Below are positions 1-5,732 of a stretch of DNA of 5,732 bases, in pieces. Numbering within the stretch: the first letter of the stretch is position 1; each line of letters starts with the position of its first letter. A program made the translations under genes and the position numbers. Origin of the DNA: Cytophagales bacterium (GTDB lineage Bacteria; Bacteroidota; Bacteroidia; Cytophagales; UBA9547); NCBI GenBank assembly GCA_003476475.1, contig DMUD01000099.1:1-5732 (forward strand). Direction: 5' to 3'. Below the pieces are notes generated by a model, which worked only from the letters and a program-made list of their open reading frames with translations, had not been told where the DNA came from and did no database searches.

Positions 1-3
1 GTT

Positions 4-24
4 AATAATAGCGTAGCTATTATT
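4..24. repeat. 21-bp perfect palindrome, possible terminator hairpin
   Basis: The arms AATAATAGC (4-12) and GCTATTATT (16-24) are exact reverse complements around a 3-nt GTA centre. A short T-run (23-26) overlaps and follows the right arm. This could be the transcription terminator of a gene lying left of the window, or part of the structured element that follows. The stem is mostly A-T pairs with a small GC core, so it would be only moderately stable. The structure is directly visible; the role is inferred. Confidence 0.5.
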
Positions 25-41
25 TTACGGGAATGTACGTA

Positions 42-82
42 ACTCCTCGACCTTTGGGGGCGAGGTGTCCGCAGGACGGAGT
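42..82. repeat. GC-rich two-hairpin element, REP-like intergenic repeat
   Basis: This compact GC-rich block stands out from AT-rich surroundings. Hairpin 1 pairs CCTCG (45-49) with CGAGG (61-65) around a loop containing CCTTTGGGGG. Hairpin 2 pairs GTCC (67-70) with GGAC (74-77) around GCA. The outer segments ACTCC (42-46) and GGAGT (78-82) are also complementary, so a closed three-way-junction fold is an alternative, using part of the hairpin 1 stem. A GGGGG run follows at 83-87. From memory, adjacent hairpins of this style (a GTCC-n3-GGAC hairpin beside a C-rich/G-rich hairpin) occur as dispersed intergenic repeats in many bacterial genomes, Bacteroidota included. Only one copy is present here, so repeat status is inference. 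A structured RNA is the other option. Confidence 0.5.
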
Positions 83-371
83 GGGGGATATAAACGTTCC
101 TTTTTCAAATATTAAGAACAAATGTAACCATAGATACCATTTTGAAAGTTTTTAATGCACTTAAAGCTAAAGTAAATTTCAATGTAGAGCTATTAAATAG
201 CAACATTAAAATCGCTTGATAAAATTCTTGCTGAAAATCTATTCTTGTAATGTTTTCACTCAATTAAAATACTTTCCTCCAACTAAATTTATCGTGGTAT
301 AAACAATTATTAATAGTTATCCCTTTTTTATTTTGCTTTTTAATAGGATATTTACAAGCTAAAAAATTATC

Positions 372-1928
372 ATGCAAACGATATCCTCTAAAAACACACA
401 GTTTTATCCTTCAATTATTCAGGATTATTTGGAAGGAAAATTACATTCTATTGCAAATATTGCGCATGGATTAAACTGGGCGGAGTTACAGGCTAAAAAG
501 GAAATTAAAAAAGCTAGTTATACGCATCGTACAATTTTAGTGGAGGTTTTGCAAAAACAATATCAGGATTTTACTTTGGTGGAGGAGGTGAAAAACAATA
601 TTACAGCATTAGGACAATCCAATACTTTTACAATTACAACCGGACATCAATTGAGTTTATTTCGTGGACCTATGTTTTTCGTTACCAAAATTTTAGAGTT
701 GGTGAAGTATTGTGATGAAGCGAAAAACAATAATTTACAATTGGTTCCTGTTTTTTGGATGGCTACCGAAGACCACGATTTGGCCGAAATCAATCATTTC
801 AACTTGTTTGGCAAAAAATACGAATGGGATATAGAAGGAAAAGTTGCTACAGGACGTCTTTCTACCGCTGGTTTGGCGCAGTTATTTTCACAAGTACCCG
901 ATTTTCCTGATTGGTTATCAGCTTGTTATACAAGTTCGAAAACCCTTTCGGAAGCTACGAGAAAACTTGTGAGTCATCTTTTTGGGCAATATGGTTTGGT
1001 GATAGTAGATGGCGACGACAAGCTATTGAAATCGCTTTTTTTTCGGCAAATAGAGAAAGATATATTAGAGACCAAATATGCTCCCATACTTCGAGAATCG
1101 ACACGAAAAATAGAAAAAGCAGGTTACAAAGCACAAGCCTATGTGCGGGAGTGTAATTTTTTCTATTTGGGAGAGGGTTTTAGGGAAAGAATTGAGTTTT
1201 CGAGTGAAAATGAGCCACAATTTCGTGTGTTGAATCGTGAAGTTTCTTTCACTAAACAAGAGCTGCAAAGTCTGATTCGTTCAAAACCTGAATTGTTCAG
1301 TCCAAATGTGTTGTTGCGCCCCTTGTACCAAGAAAGCATTTTACCCAATTTGGCTTATGTGGGTGGGCCTGGTGAAATAGCCTATTGGTTTCAGTTGAAG
1401 GATATGTTTGAGTCAGAAAATATCCCTTTGCCTGTTTTGTTTCCTCGTAAAATTGCCACGCTTGTGTCGAAAGACGAAAAGAAGAAAATGGATTTAGCAG
1501 GTCTGCAGCTCGCCGATTTTTTTCTGAATGAAGAACAATTTAGGGAAAAATTGTGGCAAGTATTACAGGTGAAGCACGACGAATTTGAGGAAGAAAATGC
1601 ATTGTTAGAATCTTTGAAACAAAGGCTGTTGCGTAAAGCTGCCGAGGCCGACAAATCATTGGCGTCAGCAGTTGAGGCCGAAATGGCCAAAACAAGCAAA
1701 AGTATGGGCGATTTGCAGAAGAGGTTGAATAAAGCCCACGAAAATCGATTTCAGATTCAAATCAAGCAATTGCAAAAGTTGCGTTCAAAGTTTTTACCCG
1801 AAGGACATTTGCAAGAAAGGCATGAAAATTTCCTTAATTATTACTTGCGACAACCTCAGCTCATGGAATTGTTGCACGATGTTTTTCAGCCATTTTCGTT
1901 CGAGATGGAGTTTGTAGTTTACGATTAG
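372..1928 (+). CDS. bshC: Bacillithiol biosynthesis cysteine-adding enzyme BshC
   Basis: BshC is the presumed cysteine ligase that joins L-cysteine to glucosaminyl-malate, giving bacillithiol, a cytosolic low-molecular-weight thiol for redox balance and detoxification. The 518-residue product has near the usual family length (about 530). Recognisable blocks are TTGHQ (89-93) followed by LFRGPMFFVTKI (96-107), the signature PVFWMATEDHD (126-136), LLRPLYQESILPNLAYVGGPG (314-334) and LFPRK (356-360). Residues about 400-475 are rich in Lys, Glu, Gln and Leu and look like the helical coiled-coil arm known from BshC structures. There is no signal peptide or membrane segment. The ATG at 372 gives a natural N-terminus and has no Shine-Dalgarno, as usual in Bacteroidota. 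The partners bshA and bshB are not in the window, which is common since these genes are often unlinked. Family assignment is firm; the chemistry comes from family knowledge. Confidence 0.95.
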   Translation: MQTISSKNTQFYPSIIQDYLEGKLHSIANIAHGLNWAELQAKKEIKKASYTHRTILVEVLQKQYQDFTLVEEVKNNITALGQSNTFTITTGHQLSLFRGPMFFVTKILELVKYCDEAKNNNLQLVPVFWMATEDHDLAEINHFNLFGKKYEWDIEGKVATGRLSTAGLAQLFSQVPDFPDWLSACYTSSKTLSEATRKLVSHLFGQYGLVIVDGDDKLLKSLFFRQIEKDILETKYAPILRESTRKIEKAGYKAQAYVRECNFFYLGEGFRERIEFSSENEPQFRVLNREVSFTKQELQSLIRSKPELFSPNVLLRPLYQESILPNLAYVGGPGEIAYWFQLKDMFESENIPLPVLFPRKIATLVSKDEKKKMDLAGLQLADFFLNEEQFREKLWQVLQVKHDEFEEENALLESLKQRLLRKAAEADKSLASAVEAEMAKTSKSMGDLQKRLNKAHENRFQIQIKQLQKLRSKFLPEGHLQERHENFLNYYLRQPQLMELLHDVFQPFSFEMEFVVYD

Positions 1929-1962
1929 TATTTAGAAATAATTGGATTAAATATATTTTTTT
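1929..1962 (+). terminator. Weak candidate terminator after bshC
   Basis: Directly after the stop codon, TATTTA (1929-1934) can pair with TAAATA (1948-1953) across a 13-nt loop, followed by seven T residues (1956-1962). The stem is all A-T and short, so the T-run is the stronger half of the signal. The position is right for ending bshC transcription, but the hairpin alone would not be persuasive. Confidence 0.3.
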
Positions 1963-2145
1963 AGCCAAAATAGCTTGCACACGTTTTCTCAACTATCCAA
2001 TACTTTCCCGGTGACTTATACAAAGAGAATAAAGACTATTCAGTGTAAACTTAAGAATTTCTTCTCGTTTTATAACTCGTATGTTGTTAATTATCATACT
2101 GTTGAAGATGAGTATTGCTAACGATTTTTAAAACTATGGGAATTC

Positions 2146-2153
2146 TACTTTTG
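2146..2153 (+). promoter_or_regulatory. Candidate Bacteroidota -7 promoter element
   Basis: TACTTTTG matches the Bacteroidota primary-sigma -7 consensus TAnnTTTG exactly. The expected -33 TTTG about 18-21 nt upstream is poor: only a T-rich ATTTTTA stretch at 2124-2130. If used, the transcript of the phosphorylase gene would have a leader of roughly 95-100 nt that includes the hairpin at 2234-2254. An exact 8-base degenerate match can occur by chance in AT-rich DNA. Confidence 0.3.
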
Positions 2154-2233
2154 GTTTTGCTGCATAGTATCAAAAAATAAAGAAATTTATTTGGAAGAGC
2201 TCATCCCCACTTTTTTCCAAAGTAATTTGATAA

Positions 2234-2254
2234 ATTGGCTAACCAAAAGCCAAT
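2234..2254 (+). promoter_or_regulatory. Hairpin immediately upstream of the phosphorylase start codon
   Basis: ATTGGCT (2234-2240) and AGCCAAT (2248-2254) form a perfect 7-bp stem with loop AACCAAA. The stem ends 3 nt before the ATG at 2258. Bacteroidota initiation regions are normally A-rich and unstructured, so a hairpin in the ribosome footprint could modulate translation. The structure is visible; any regulatory role is inference. Confidence 0.4.
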
Positions 2255-2257
2255 ACA

Positions 2258-3916
2258 ATGAACAGAAGTCAGCTCGATTTTTGGCCTTGCAAAACCCCTA
2301 CAAGCCCATTTTATAGAAAAGTGGCCTATTTCAGCATGGAAATAGCCATAGACCAAGCTTTGAAAACCTATTCAGGTGGACTGGGTTTTTTGGCCGGTTC
2401 CCATTTGCGAAGTGCCCATGATTTGAAACAAAACATGATAGGCATTTCCATATTGTGGAAGCATGGCTATTATACCCAAAACTGGGCAAGCAATCGTGAA
2501 ATGAGGGTTGATTACATCGACCAATATTATTCTTTCTTACACGATACGGGTATTTTGTTTCCAGTAAACATTCATGGCCACGATGTGATGGTGAAAGTAT
2601 GGCTTTTGAAACCTGAAGTTTTTGGCACGGCTCCCATTTATTTTCTTTCTACTGATACACATCAAAACGATTTTATTTCACAAACCATTACTCATCGGCT
2701 GTACGATGCCAATGTGGCTACAAAAGTGGCGCAGTCCATTGTATTGGGAGTAGGAGGGGCGAAGCTTATCGAGATTTTGGGAGAAAAAATAGAAGTGTAC
2801 CACATGAACGAAGGGCATGCTTTGCCCTTGGGTTTTTACCTATACACCAAGTGCCATAGTGTGGAAGAAGTGCGCAAGCAGTTGGTTTTTACCACCCACA
2901 CACCCGAAATGGCGGGCAATGAAGAAAGGCCTTTGGATTTGCTACACGAGATGAATTTTTTTAGTGGGCTTCCCTTGTCGGAAGTAAAACGCATAGCCCA
3001 AATAGAAGGCGAGCAATTGAATTATACTCTTACAGCCCTTAGAATGAGTAGGTTGGCCAATGGTGTTTCAGAACTTCATGGCTCGGTGGCAAAAAAAATG
3101 TGGGAGTCAAACGAGGGAATTTGCCCCATCATATCCATTACCAATGCGCAGAACAAAAAATATTGGGCCGACCCTGTTTTGGAAAAAGCGGCGAAAGGAA
3201 ATCATCAGCATGCCTTGGTGCACCGAAAAAGGGAATTGAAGAAAAAACTCTTCAAAGTAGTGGCAGACCAAACAGGCAAGTTGTTTGAGCCCAAGGTGTT
3301 GACTATAGTTTGGGCAAGGCGTTTTGCCGCCTATAAAAGACCCGATTTGTTACTTTTCGATATGGAAAGATTGGTGCACCTTGTGACCCGCACACATCAT
3401 CCGGTTCAAATTATTTGGGCAGGAAAACCCTATCCCGAAGATGTGCAAGGCATTGCCACTTTCAATTATATTCAATCCAAAACGAGAGATTTGCCACGCT
3501 GTGCTGTGCTTACAGGTTACGAAATGGCCTTGTCTGCCTTGTTGAAAAAGGGTGCAGATGTGTGGCTCAACACCCCTCGCATTACGCGAGAAGCATCGGG
3601 CACAAGTGGGATGACGGCTGCCATGAACGGCGCACTCAATGTTTCGGTGCTGGATGGTTGGGTGCCTGAATTTGCCAAGCAAGGCGAAAATGGGTTCTAT
3701 TTGCCAGAAGCCAAGGTGGAATGGCCTTTGGAACAGCAAGATTATGAAGACTATCGCCAGCTGATGCACATTTTGGAAGGAATGGTGGTCCCTACCTATT
3801 ATCACCACACTGAAAAGTGGGCTGCGATGATGAAATCTTCGATGCAAAGCGTTTGTCCTCAATTTGATTCAGACCGAATGGCCAAAGCGTATTACGATAA
3901 ACTATACAACAACTAA
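2258..3916 (+). CDS. glgP: Alpha-glucan phosphorylase family protein (GT35), short form, PLP lysine replaced
   Basis: GT35 phosphorylases release glucose-1-phosphate from glycogen or maltodextrin using the phosphate of pyridoxal phosphate. The 552-residue product begins at the family core (VAYFSMEIA, 22-30) and lacks the N-terminal extension of roughly 800-residue relatives. Conserved blocks in order: SGGLGFLAG (39-47), IVLGVGGAK (161-169), YHMNEGHA (181-188), TTHTPEMAG (212-220), ELHGSVAKKMW (272-282), WARRFAAYKRP (352-362, the cofactor-phosphate region), IIWAGKPYP (385-393) and GADVWLNTP (432-440). The motif EASGTSGMTAAMNGA (445-459) retains the phosphate-site Glu, Ser and Gly, but Thr453 (ACG, 3614-3616) stands where the Schiff-base Lys of EASGTSGMK is expected. 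ITNAQNKKYW (294-303) also departs from the usual ITNGVHxPTW. No signal peptide is seen. No other glycogen genes are nearby. Family membership is firm; whether it is an active phosphorylase is open. Confidence 0.85.
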   Translation: MNRSQLDFWPCKTPTSPFYRKVAYFSMEIAIDQALKTYSGGLGFLAGSHLRSAHDLKQNMIGISILWKHGYYTQNWASNREMRVDYIDQYYSFLHDTGILFPVNIHGHDVMVKVWLLKPEVFGTAPIYFLSTDTHQNDFISQTITHRLYDANVATKVAQSIVLGVGGAKLIEILGEKIEVYHMNEGHALPLGFYLYTKCHSVEEVRKQLVFTTHTPEMAGNEERPLDLLHEMNFFSGLPLSEVKRIAQIEGEQLNYTLTALRMSRLANGVSELHGSVAKKMWESNEGICPIISITNAQNKKYWADPVLEKAAKGNHQHALVHRKRELKKKLFKVVADQTGKLFEPKVLTIVWARRFAAYKRPDLLLFDMERLVHLVTRTHHPVQIIWAGKPYPEDVQGIATFNYIQSKTRDLPRCAVLTGYEMALSALLKKGADVWLNTPRITREASGTSGMTAAMNGALNVSVLDGWVPEFAKQGENGFYLPEAKVEWPLEQQDYEDYRQLMHILEGMVVPTYYHHTEKWAAMMKSSMQSVCPQFDSDRMAKAYYDKLYNN

Positions 3917-4083
3917 TCTTCACAGTTTCTCTTTTTTTGTTTTTATCATCCTGTTTTCGTGCAGGTTATTTTCAGGGCAAAAGTTATGCGTATTTCATTC
4001 GTTGCAGAGGTTTTGAAAGGAAGAAACCCAATGGTAAACATCAGAAAGATAACATGTAATCGAATAATATTGGAACAATGATT

Positions 4084-4115
4084 GAAATCAAGGGCTTGTA
4101 TTAGCCCTTGATTTC
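4084..4115. terminator. 13-bp perfect hairpin between convergent genes, likely bidirectional terminator
   Basis: The arms 4084-4096 (GAAATCAAGGGCT) and 4103-4115 (AGCCCTTGATTTC) are perfectly complementary around a 6-nt loop. The plus-strand 3' side continues T-rich (TTTT at 4116-4119), suiting termination of the phosphorylase transcript; the minus-strand side is only moderately T-rich. The trpA stop codon (4101-4103, minus) lies in the loop and the first arm base, so the last trpA codons form one arm. The remainder of the gap (3917-4083) has a T-rich run just after the phosphorylase stop and nothing else recognisable. Confidence 0.65.
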
Positions 4116-4874
4116 TTTTACAAATTGCTTGATGTCGGTGTCGAGTTGTTTACTGTTGCCCAGCATTTTCACAAAAGCACTTCCAATAATAGCGCCGTTT
4201 GCATGTTCACAAGCAGCTTGGAAATCTTGTTTGCTTGAAATGCCAAATCCAATCACGGTAGGATTTTTTAGCTCAAGCGATTGTATTCGCTCAAAATAAG
4301 ACAATTGGTTGAAGCCGAAACCTGTGGCACCGCCTGTAGTGCTATATGAAGAAACCATGTAAATAAAGCCCTGCGAGTTTTGGTCTATCCAACGTATGCG
4401 CTCGTCCGAACTTTGGGGTGTGATAAGAAAAATGTTGATGAGTCCGTGTTTTTCAAAATGGGTTTTGTATTCGTCTAAATATACTTGCATAGGCATGTCG
4501 GGCAATATGATGCCGTCTATTCCTATTTCTTGGCATTTTTGGCAAAACTTTTCCATTCCAAATTGCAACACTGGGTTTATGTAGCCCATTAAAATCAAAG
4601 GCATCGAAACGCTTTTTCTAATTTCTTTTAACTGCTCGAAAAGCAATTTTACTGTCATGCCGTTATGCAGTGCCACTTCGCTACTGTGTTGTATTGTAGG
4701 GCCATCGGCCACAGGGTCTGAAAAGGGCATGCCTATTTCCACAAAATCGCAGCCTGCTTCTTCCAGGCTTTTCAGTATGGAAACGGTATCGCCCAATGTG
4801 GGATATCCGGCCGTAAAATAGATAGAAAGAATGTTTTTGTTTTTTTGATGAAAAAGCTGCGGAAGACGGTTCAT
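4101..4874 (-). CDS. trpA: Tryptophan synthase alpha subunit TrpA
   Basis: TrpA cleaves indole-3-glycerol phosphate to indole and glyceraldehyde-3-phosphate, passing indole through a tunnel to TrpB in the cytosolic alpha2-beta2 complex. The product is 257 residues (E. coli 268), a single TIM barrel. From the ATG start, visible motifs are YFTAGYP (19-25), VEIGMPFSDPVADGPTIQ (45-62) with catalytic Glu46 and Asp57 (E. coli Glu49 and Asp60), DGIILPDMP (120-128), GFIYMVSS (169-176) and the phosphate-binding GSAFVK (231-236). The start is placed at the ATG at 4874. An upstream in-frame TTG at 4883 would add three residues, but MNRLPQLF aligns with the E. coli N-terminus from its first residue. There is no Shine-Dalgarno. 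No trpB or other trp gene adjoins it: the upstream neighbour on the same strand is a DUF2851 gene 265 bp away, so it is probably transcribed alone. No leader peptide or attenuator was recognised. Confidence 0.96.
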   Translation of the reverse strand: MNRLPQLFHQKNKNILSIYFTAGYPTLGDTVSILKSLEEAGCDFVEIGMPFSDPVADGPTIQHSSEVALHNGMTVKLLFEQLKEIRKSVSMPLILMGYINPVLQFGMEKFCQKCQEIGIDGIILPDMPMQVYLDEYKTHFEKHGLINIFLITPQSSDERIRWIDQNSQGFIYMVSSYSTTGGATGFGFNQLSYFERIQSLELKNPTVIGFGISSKQDFQAACEHANGAIIGSAFVKMLGNSKQLDTDIKQFVKEIKG

Positions 4875-5139
4875 GATTTTCAAATATCTCGATAGCGAAT
4901 GCTAAGTTAGTTTAAATGGGTTGAAACAAGCAAAAATCCTTTTTGGCCACGCATATTTCGGCAGTTTACGCACTAAAATGGATTTCTAAAAACACGTTTT
5001 GCGACCAAATGAATCTATTTATCTAAAATTTTTTATAATAAAAACACATTAATATATTTTTATATTTATAAGACCGTGCCGATACGGATTTTATTTGCCA
5101 AGTGCACAAGCAAAAAATGGAGCGATTTATACACATAAT
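4875..5139. other. AT-rich spacer between the DUF2851 gene and trpA
   Basis: No gene is seen in this 265-bp gap between two minus-strand genes. The stretch 5020-5070 is almost pure A/T. A short inverted repeat, CCGT (5074-5077) and ACGG (5084-5087), could be a feeble terminator for the DUF2851 gene, followed on the minus strand by an AT-rich tail. The trpA promoter must lie here, but I found no minus-strand match to TTTG-n19-TAnnTTTG. The best single-element matches each have one mismatch and lack a partner. Confidence 0.5.
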
Positions 5140-5732
5140 TTATCTAACCGATATGGGCTCAGGGTGTAGAATGACATGTCCAATGGTACACGAAAGGCAG
5201 GCTTTATTCTTGCAATACCCATTGTGTAGCTGTATTAAAGACTGGCTTTCGTAGGCATTTTGGTTGGAAAAGTTGAGCGATGTGTAAAGCGACAAGATTT
5301 GATTTTTCTCGGCGGGCAACTGACTCAGAAGTTCCAAACTCGCCTCTTTTTCCTCTTGCTCGTCGTGCTCCATGGCATGAGCAAAACGAAGTGGTACTAT
5401 GGCGTTTATAGTCAGATTTTCTATGCTTTGAACCCCCATTTTTGGGTTGCGTTGTTTTGTGGCTTTTTTGCCAAATTGAAAATGGTTGCTCCAGAATGTA
5501 TTCAGTTGGCTATCGAATTTTGATTTTATTTGTGCAAGATTGTTTTTTTCTAACAGTACAAAATCCAGCAAGTTTTCTGCTTTGTTTAGAAAGGCTGCAA
5601 ACTGTGCAAGGCGTACTGTGGGAAAGTTGGCAGGGCGCATTCGCATGAACTTCCATTCAGAAACATCCATTTTGTTTTTCAGTTCGTGCTTTTGCACTAA
5701 ATAATGGTATTGTTTTTTCAAAATTCGATTGC
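5140..5732 (-). CDS. DUF2851 family protein, C-terminal part (runs off the window edge)
   Basis: Function is unknown. DUF2851 is a family of about 420-430 residues found mainly in Bacteroidota; the 196 visible residues are the C-terminal half. The reading frame is open to the edge at 5732, so the true start is outside the window; a TTG at 5719-5721 is an internal Leu codon. Family features seen, counting from the first complete codon at the edge, are WKFMRMRPANFPTVRLAQFA (26-45), an aromatic-rich FWSNHFQF segment (79-86), NLTINAIVPLRFA (105-117) and a C-terminal cysteine cluster, YCKNKACLSC (172-181). The Cys173-x4-Cys178-x2-Cys181 spacing near the terminus could bind a metal, but this is inference. 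No membrane segment is visible in this part. It shares a strand with trpA across a 265-bp AT-rich gap, so co-transcription is possible but unsupported. Confidence 0.8.
   Translation of the reverse strand, partial: NRILKKQYHYLVQKHELKNKMDVSEWKFMRMRPANFPTVRLAQFAAFLNKAENLLDFVLLEKNNLAQIKSKFDSQLNTFWSNHFQFGKKATKQRNPKMGVQSIENLTINAIVPLRFAHAMEHDEQEEKEASLELLSQLPAEKNQILSLYTSLNFSNQNAYESQSLIQLHNGYCKNKACLSCTIGHVILHPEPISVR

Larger units (their letters stand above)
1..371. other. Non-coding region upstream of bshC
   Basis: No credible coding region is seen on either strand. The first 90 bases hold two structured items listed separately: a palindrome at 4-24 and a GC-rich two-hairpin element at 42-82. From about 100 to 371 the sequence is strongly AT-rich and looks like plain intergenic DNA. 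It contains an imperfect inverted repeat at 181-207, with arms AATGT/ACATT outside and GCTATT/AATAGC inside. No clear Bacteroidota promoter (TTTG about 20 nt before TAnnTTTG) could be placed before bshC. The nearest match, TATTTTG at 329-335, is one base short and has no good upstream partner. Confidence 0.7.
1929..2257. other. Non-coding spacer between bshC and the phosphorylase gene
   Basis: This AT-rich spacer has no credible gene on either strand. It begins with a weak terminator candidate (1929-1962), has a possible promoter -7 element at 2146-2153 and ends in a hairpin (2234-2254) just before the next start codon. Between about 1963 and 2140 I see no structured or recognisable element. 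The 329-bp gap suggests bshC and the downstream gene are transcribed separately. Confidence 0.7.

Noticed and set aside
329..335. TATTTTG as a bshC promoter element
   Set aside because: It is one base short of TAnnTTTG and lacks a TTTG about 20 nt upstream; such matches are frequent in AT-rich DNA.
1391..1699. 102-codon open frame antisense to bshC
   Set aside because: Its Ser/Asn/Phe-rich low-complexity translation mirrors the Lys/Glu-rich coiled coil of BshC on the other strand.
3350..3862. 170-codon open frame antisense to the phosphorylase gene
   Set aside because: It lies wholly inside a well-supported gene, and its His/Cys/Arg-rich translation has no family features; it is a shadow of the real reading frame.
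3950..3966. CCTG/CAGG short stem after the phosphorylase gene
   Set aside because: It has only four base pairs with an 8-nt loop and no T-run after it; the hairpin at 4084-4115 is a far better terminator.
4875..4883. Upstream in-frame TTG start for trpA
   Set aside because: It adds only Met-Lys-Ile; the ATG at 4874 gives an N-terminus that lines up with known TrpA proteins and is a stronger start codon.
5260..5704. Overlapping plus-strand open frames, some with hydrophobic stretches, opposite the DUF2851 gene
   Set aside because: They are antisense to a recognised family with conserved motifs; the apparent membrane-like runs are complements of Lys/Glu/Asn-rich codons.
1..5732. A hidden defence, CRISPR or mobile gene system
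   Set aside because: The coding space is taken by four recognisable housekeeping-type families; no spaced direct repeats, transposase, integrase, toxin-antitoxin pair or nuclease was seen on either strand.

Overview
The window looks like an ordinary chromosomal housekeeping segment from a Bacteroidota bacterium. Three observations point there: the sequence is AT-rich, none of the three visible gene starts has a Shine-Dalgarno sequence, and the gene set (Bacteroidota-type BshC, a DUF2851 protein, a short alpha-glucan phosphorylase homologue) is typical of that phylum. I cannot place it reliably below phylum; a free-living Cytophagales- or Chitinophagia-like organism is only a guess.

Layout. 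Positions 1-371 are non-coding. They carry a 21-bp palindrome, a compact GC-rich two-hairpin element that resembles dispersed palindromic repeats, and an AT-rich stretch leading to the first gene. Positions 372-1928 (+) encode BshC, the last enzyme of bacillithiol synthesis. A 329-bp AT-rich spacer follows, with a weak terminator candidate, a possible Bacteroidota -7 promoter element and a hairpin ending 3 nt before the next start codon. Positions 2258-3916 (+) encode a GT35 alpha-glucan phosphorylase-family protein that has Thr where the pyridoxal-phosphate lysine is expected. Convergent to it, 4101-4874 (-) encode the tryptophan synthase alpha subunit (trpA). Its stop codon lies in the loop and arm of a 13-bp perfect hairpin that could terminate transcription from both directions. 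After a 265-bp spacer (4875-5139), the C-terminal part of a DUF2851 protein runs off the right edge on the minus strand.

The genes do not form a visible pathway. Bacillithiol synthesis, glucan metabolism and tryptophan synthesis appear as isolated single genes without their usual partners (bshA/bshB, other glg genes, trpB) in the window. I found no mobile-element gene, tRNA, rRNA, CRISPR array or defence module, and no convincing new multi-gene system. The points most worth following are the missing cofactor lysine in the phosphorylase homologue and the structured repeat near the left edge.
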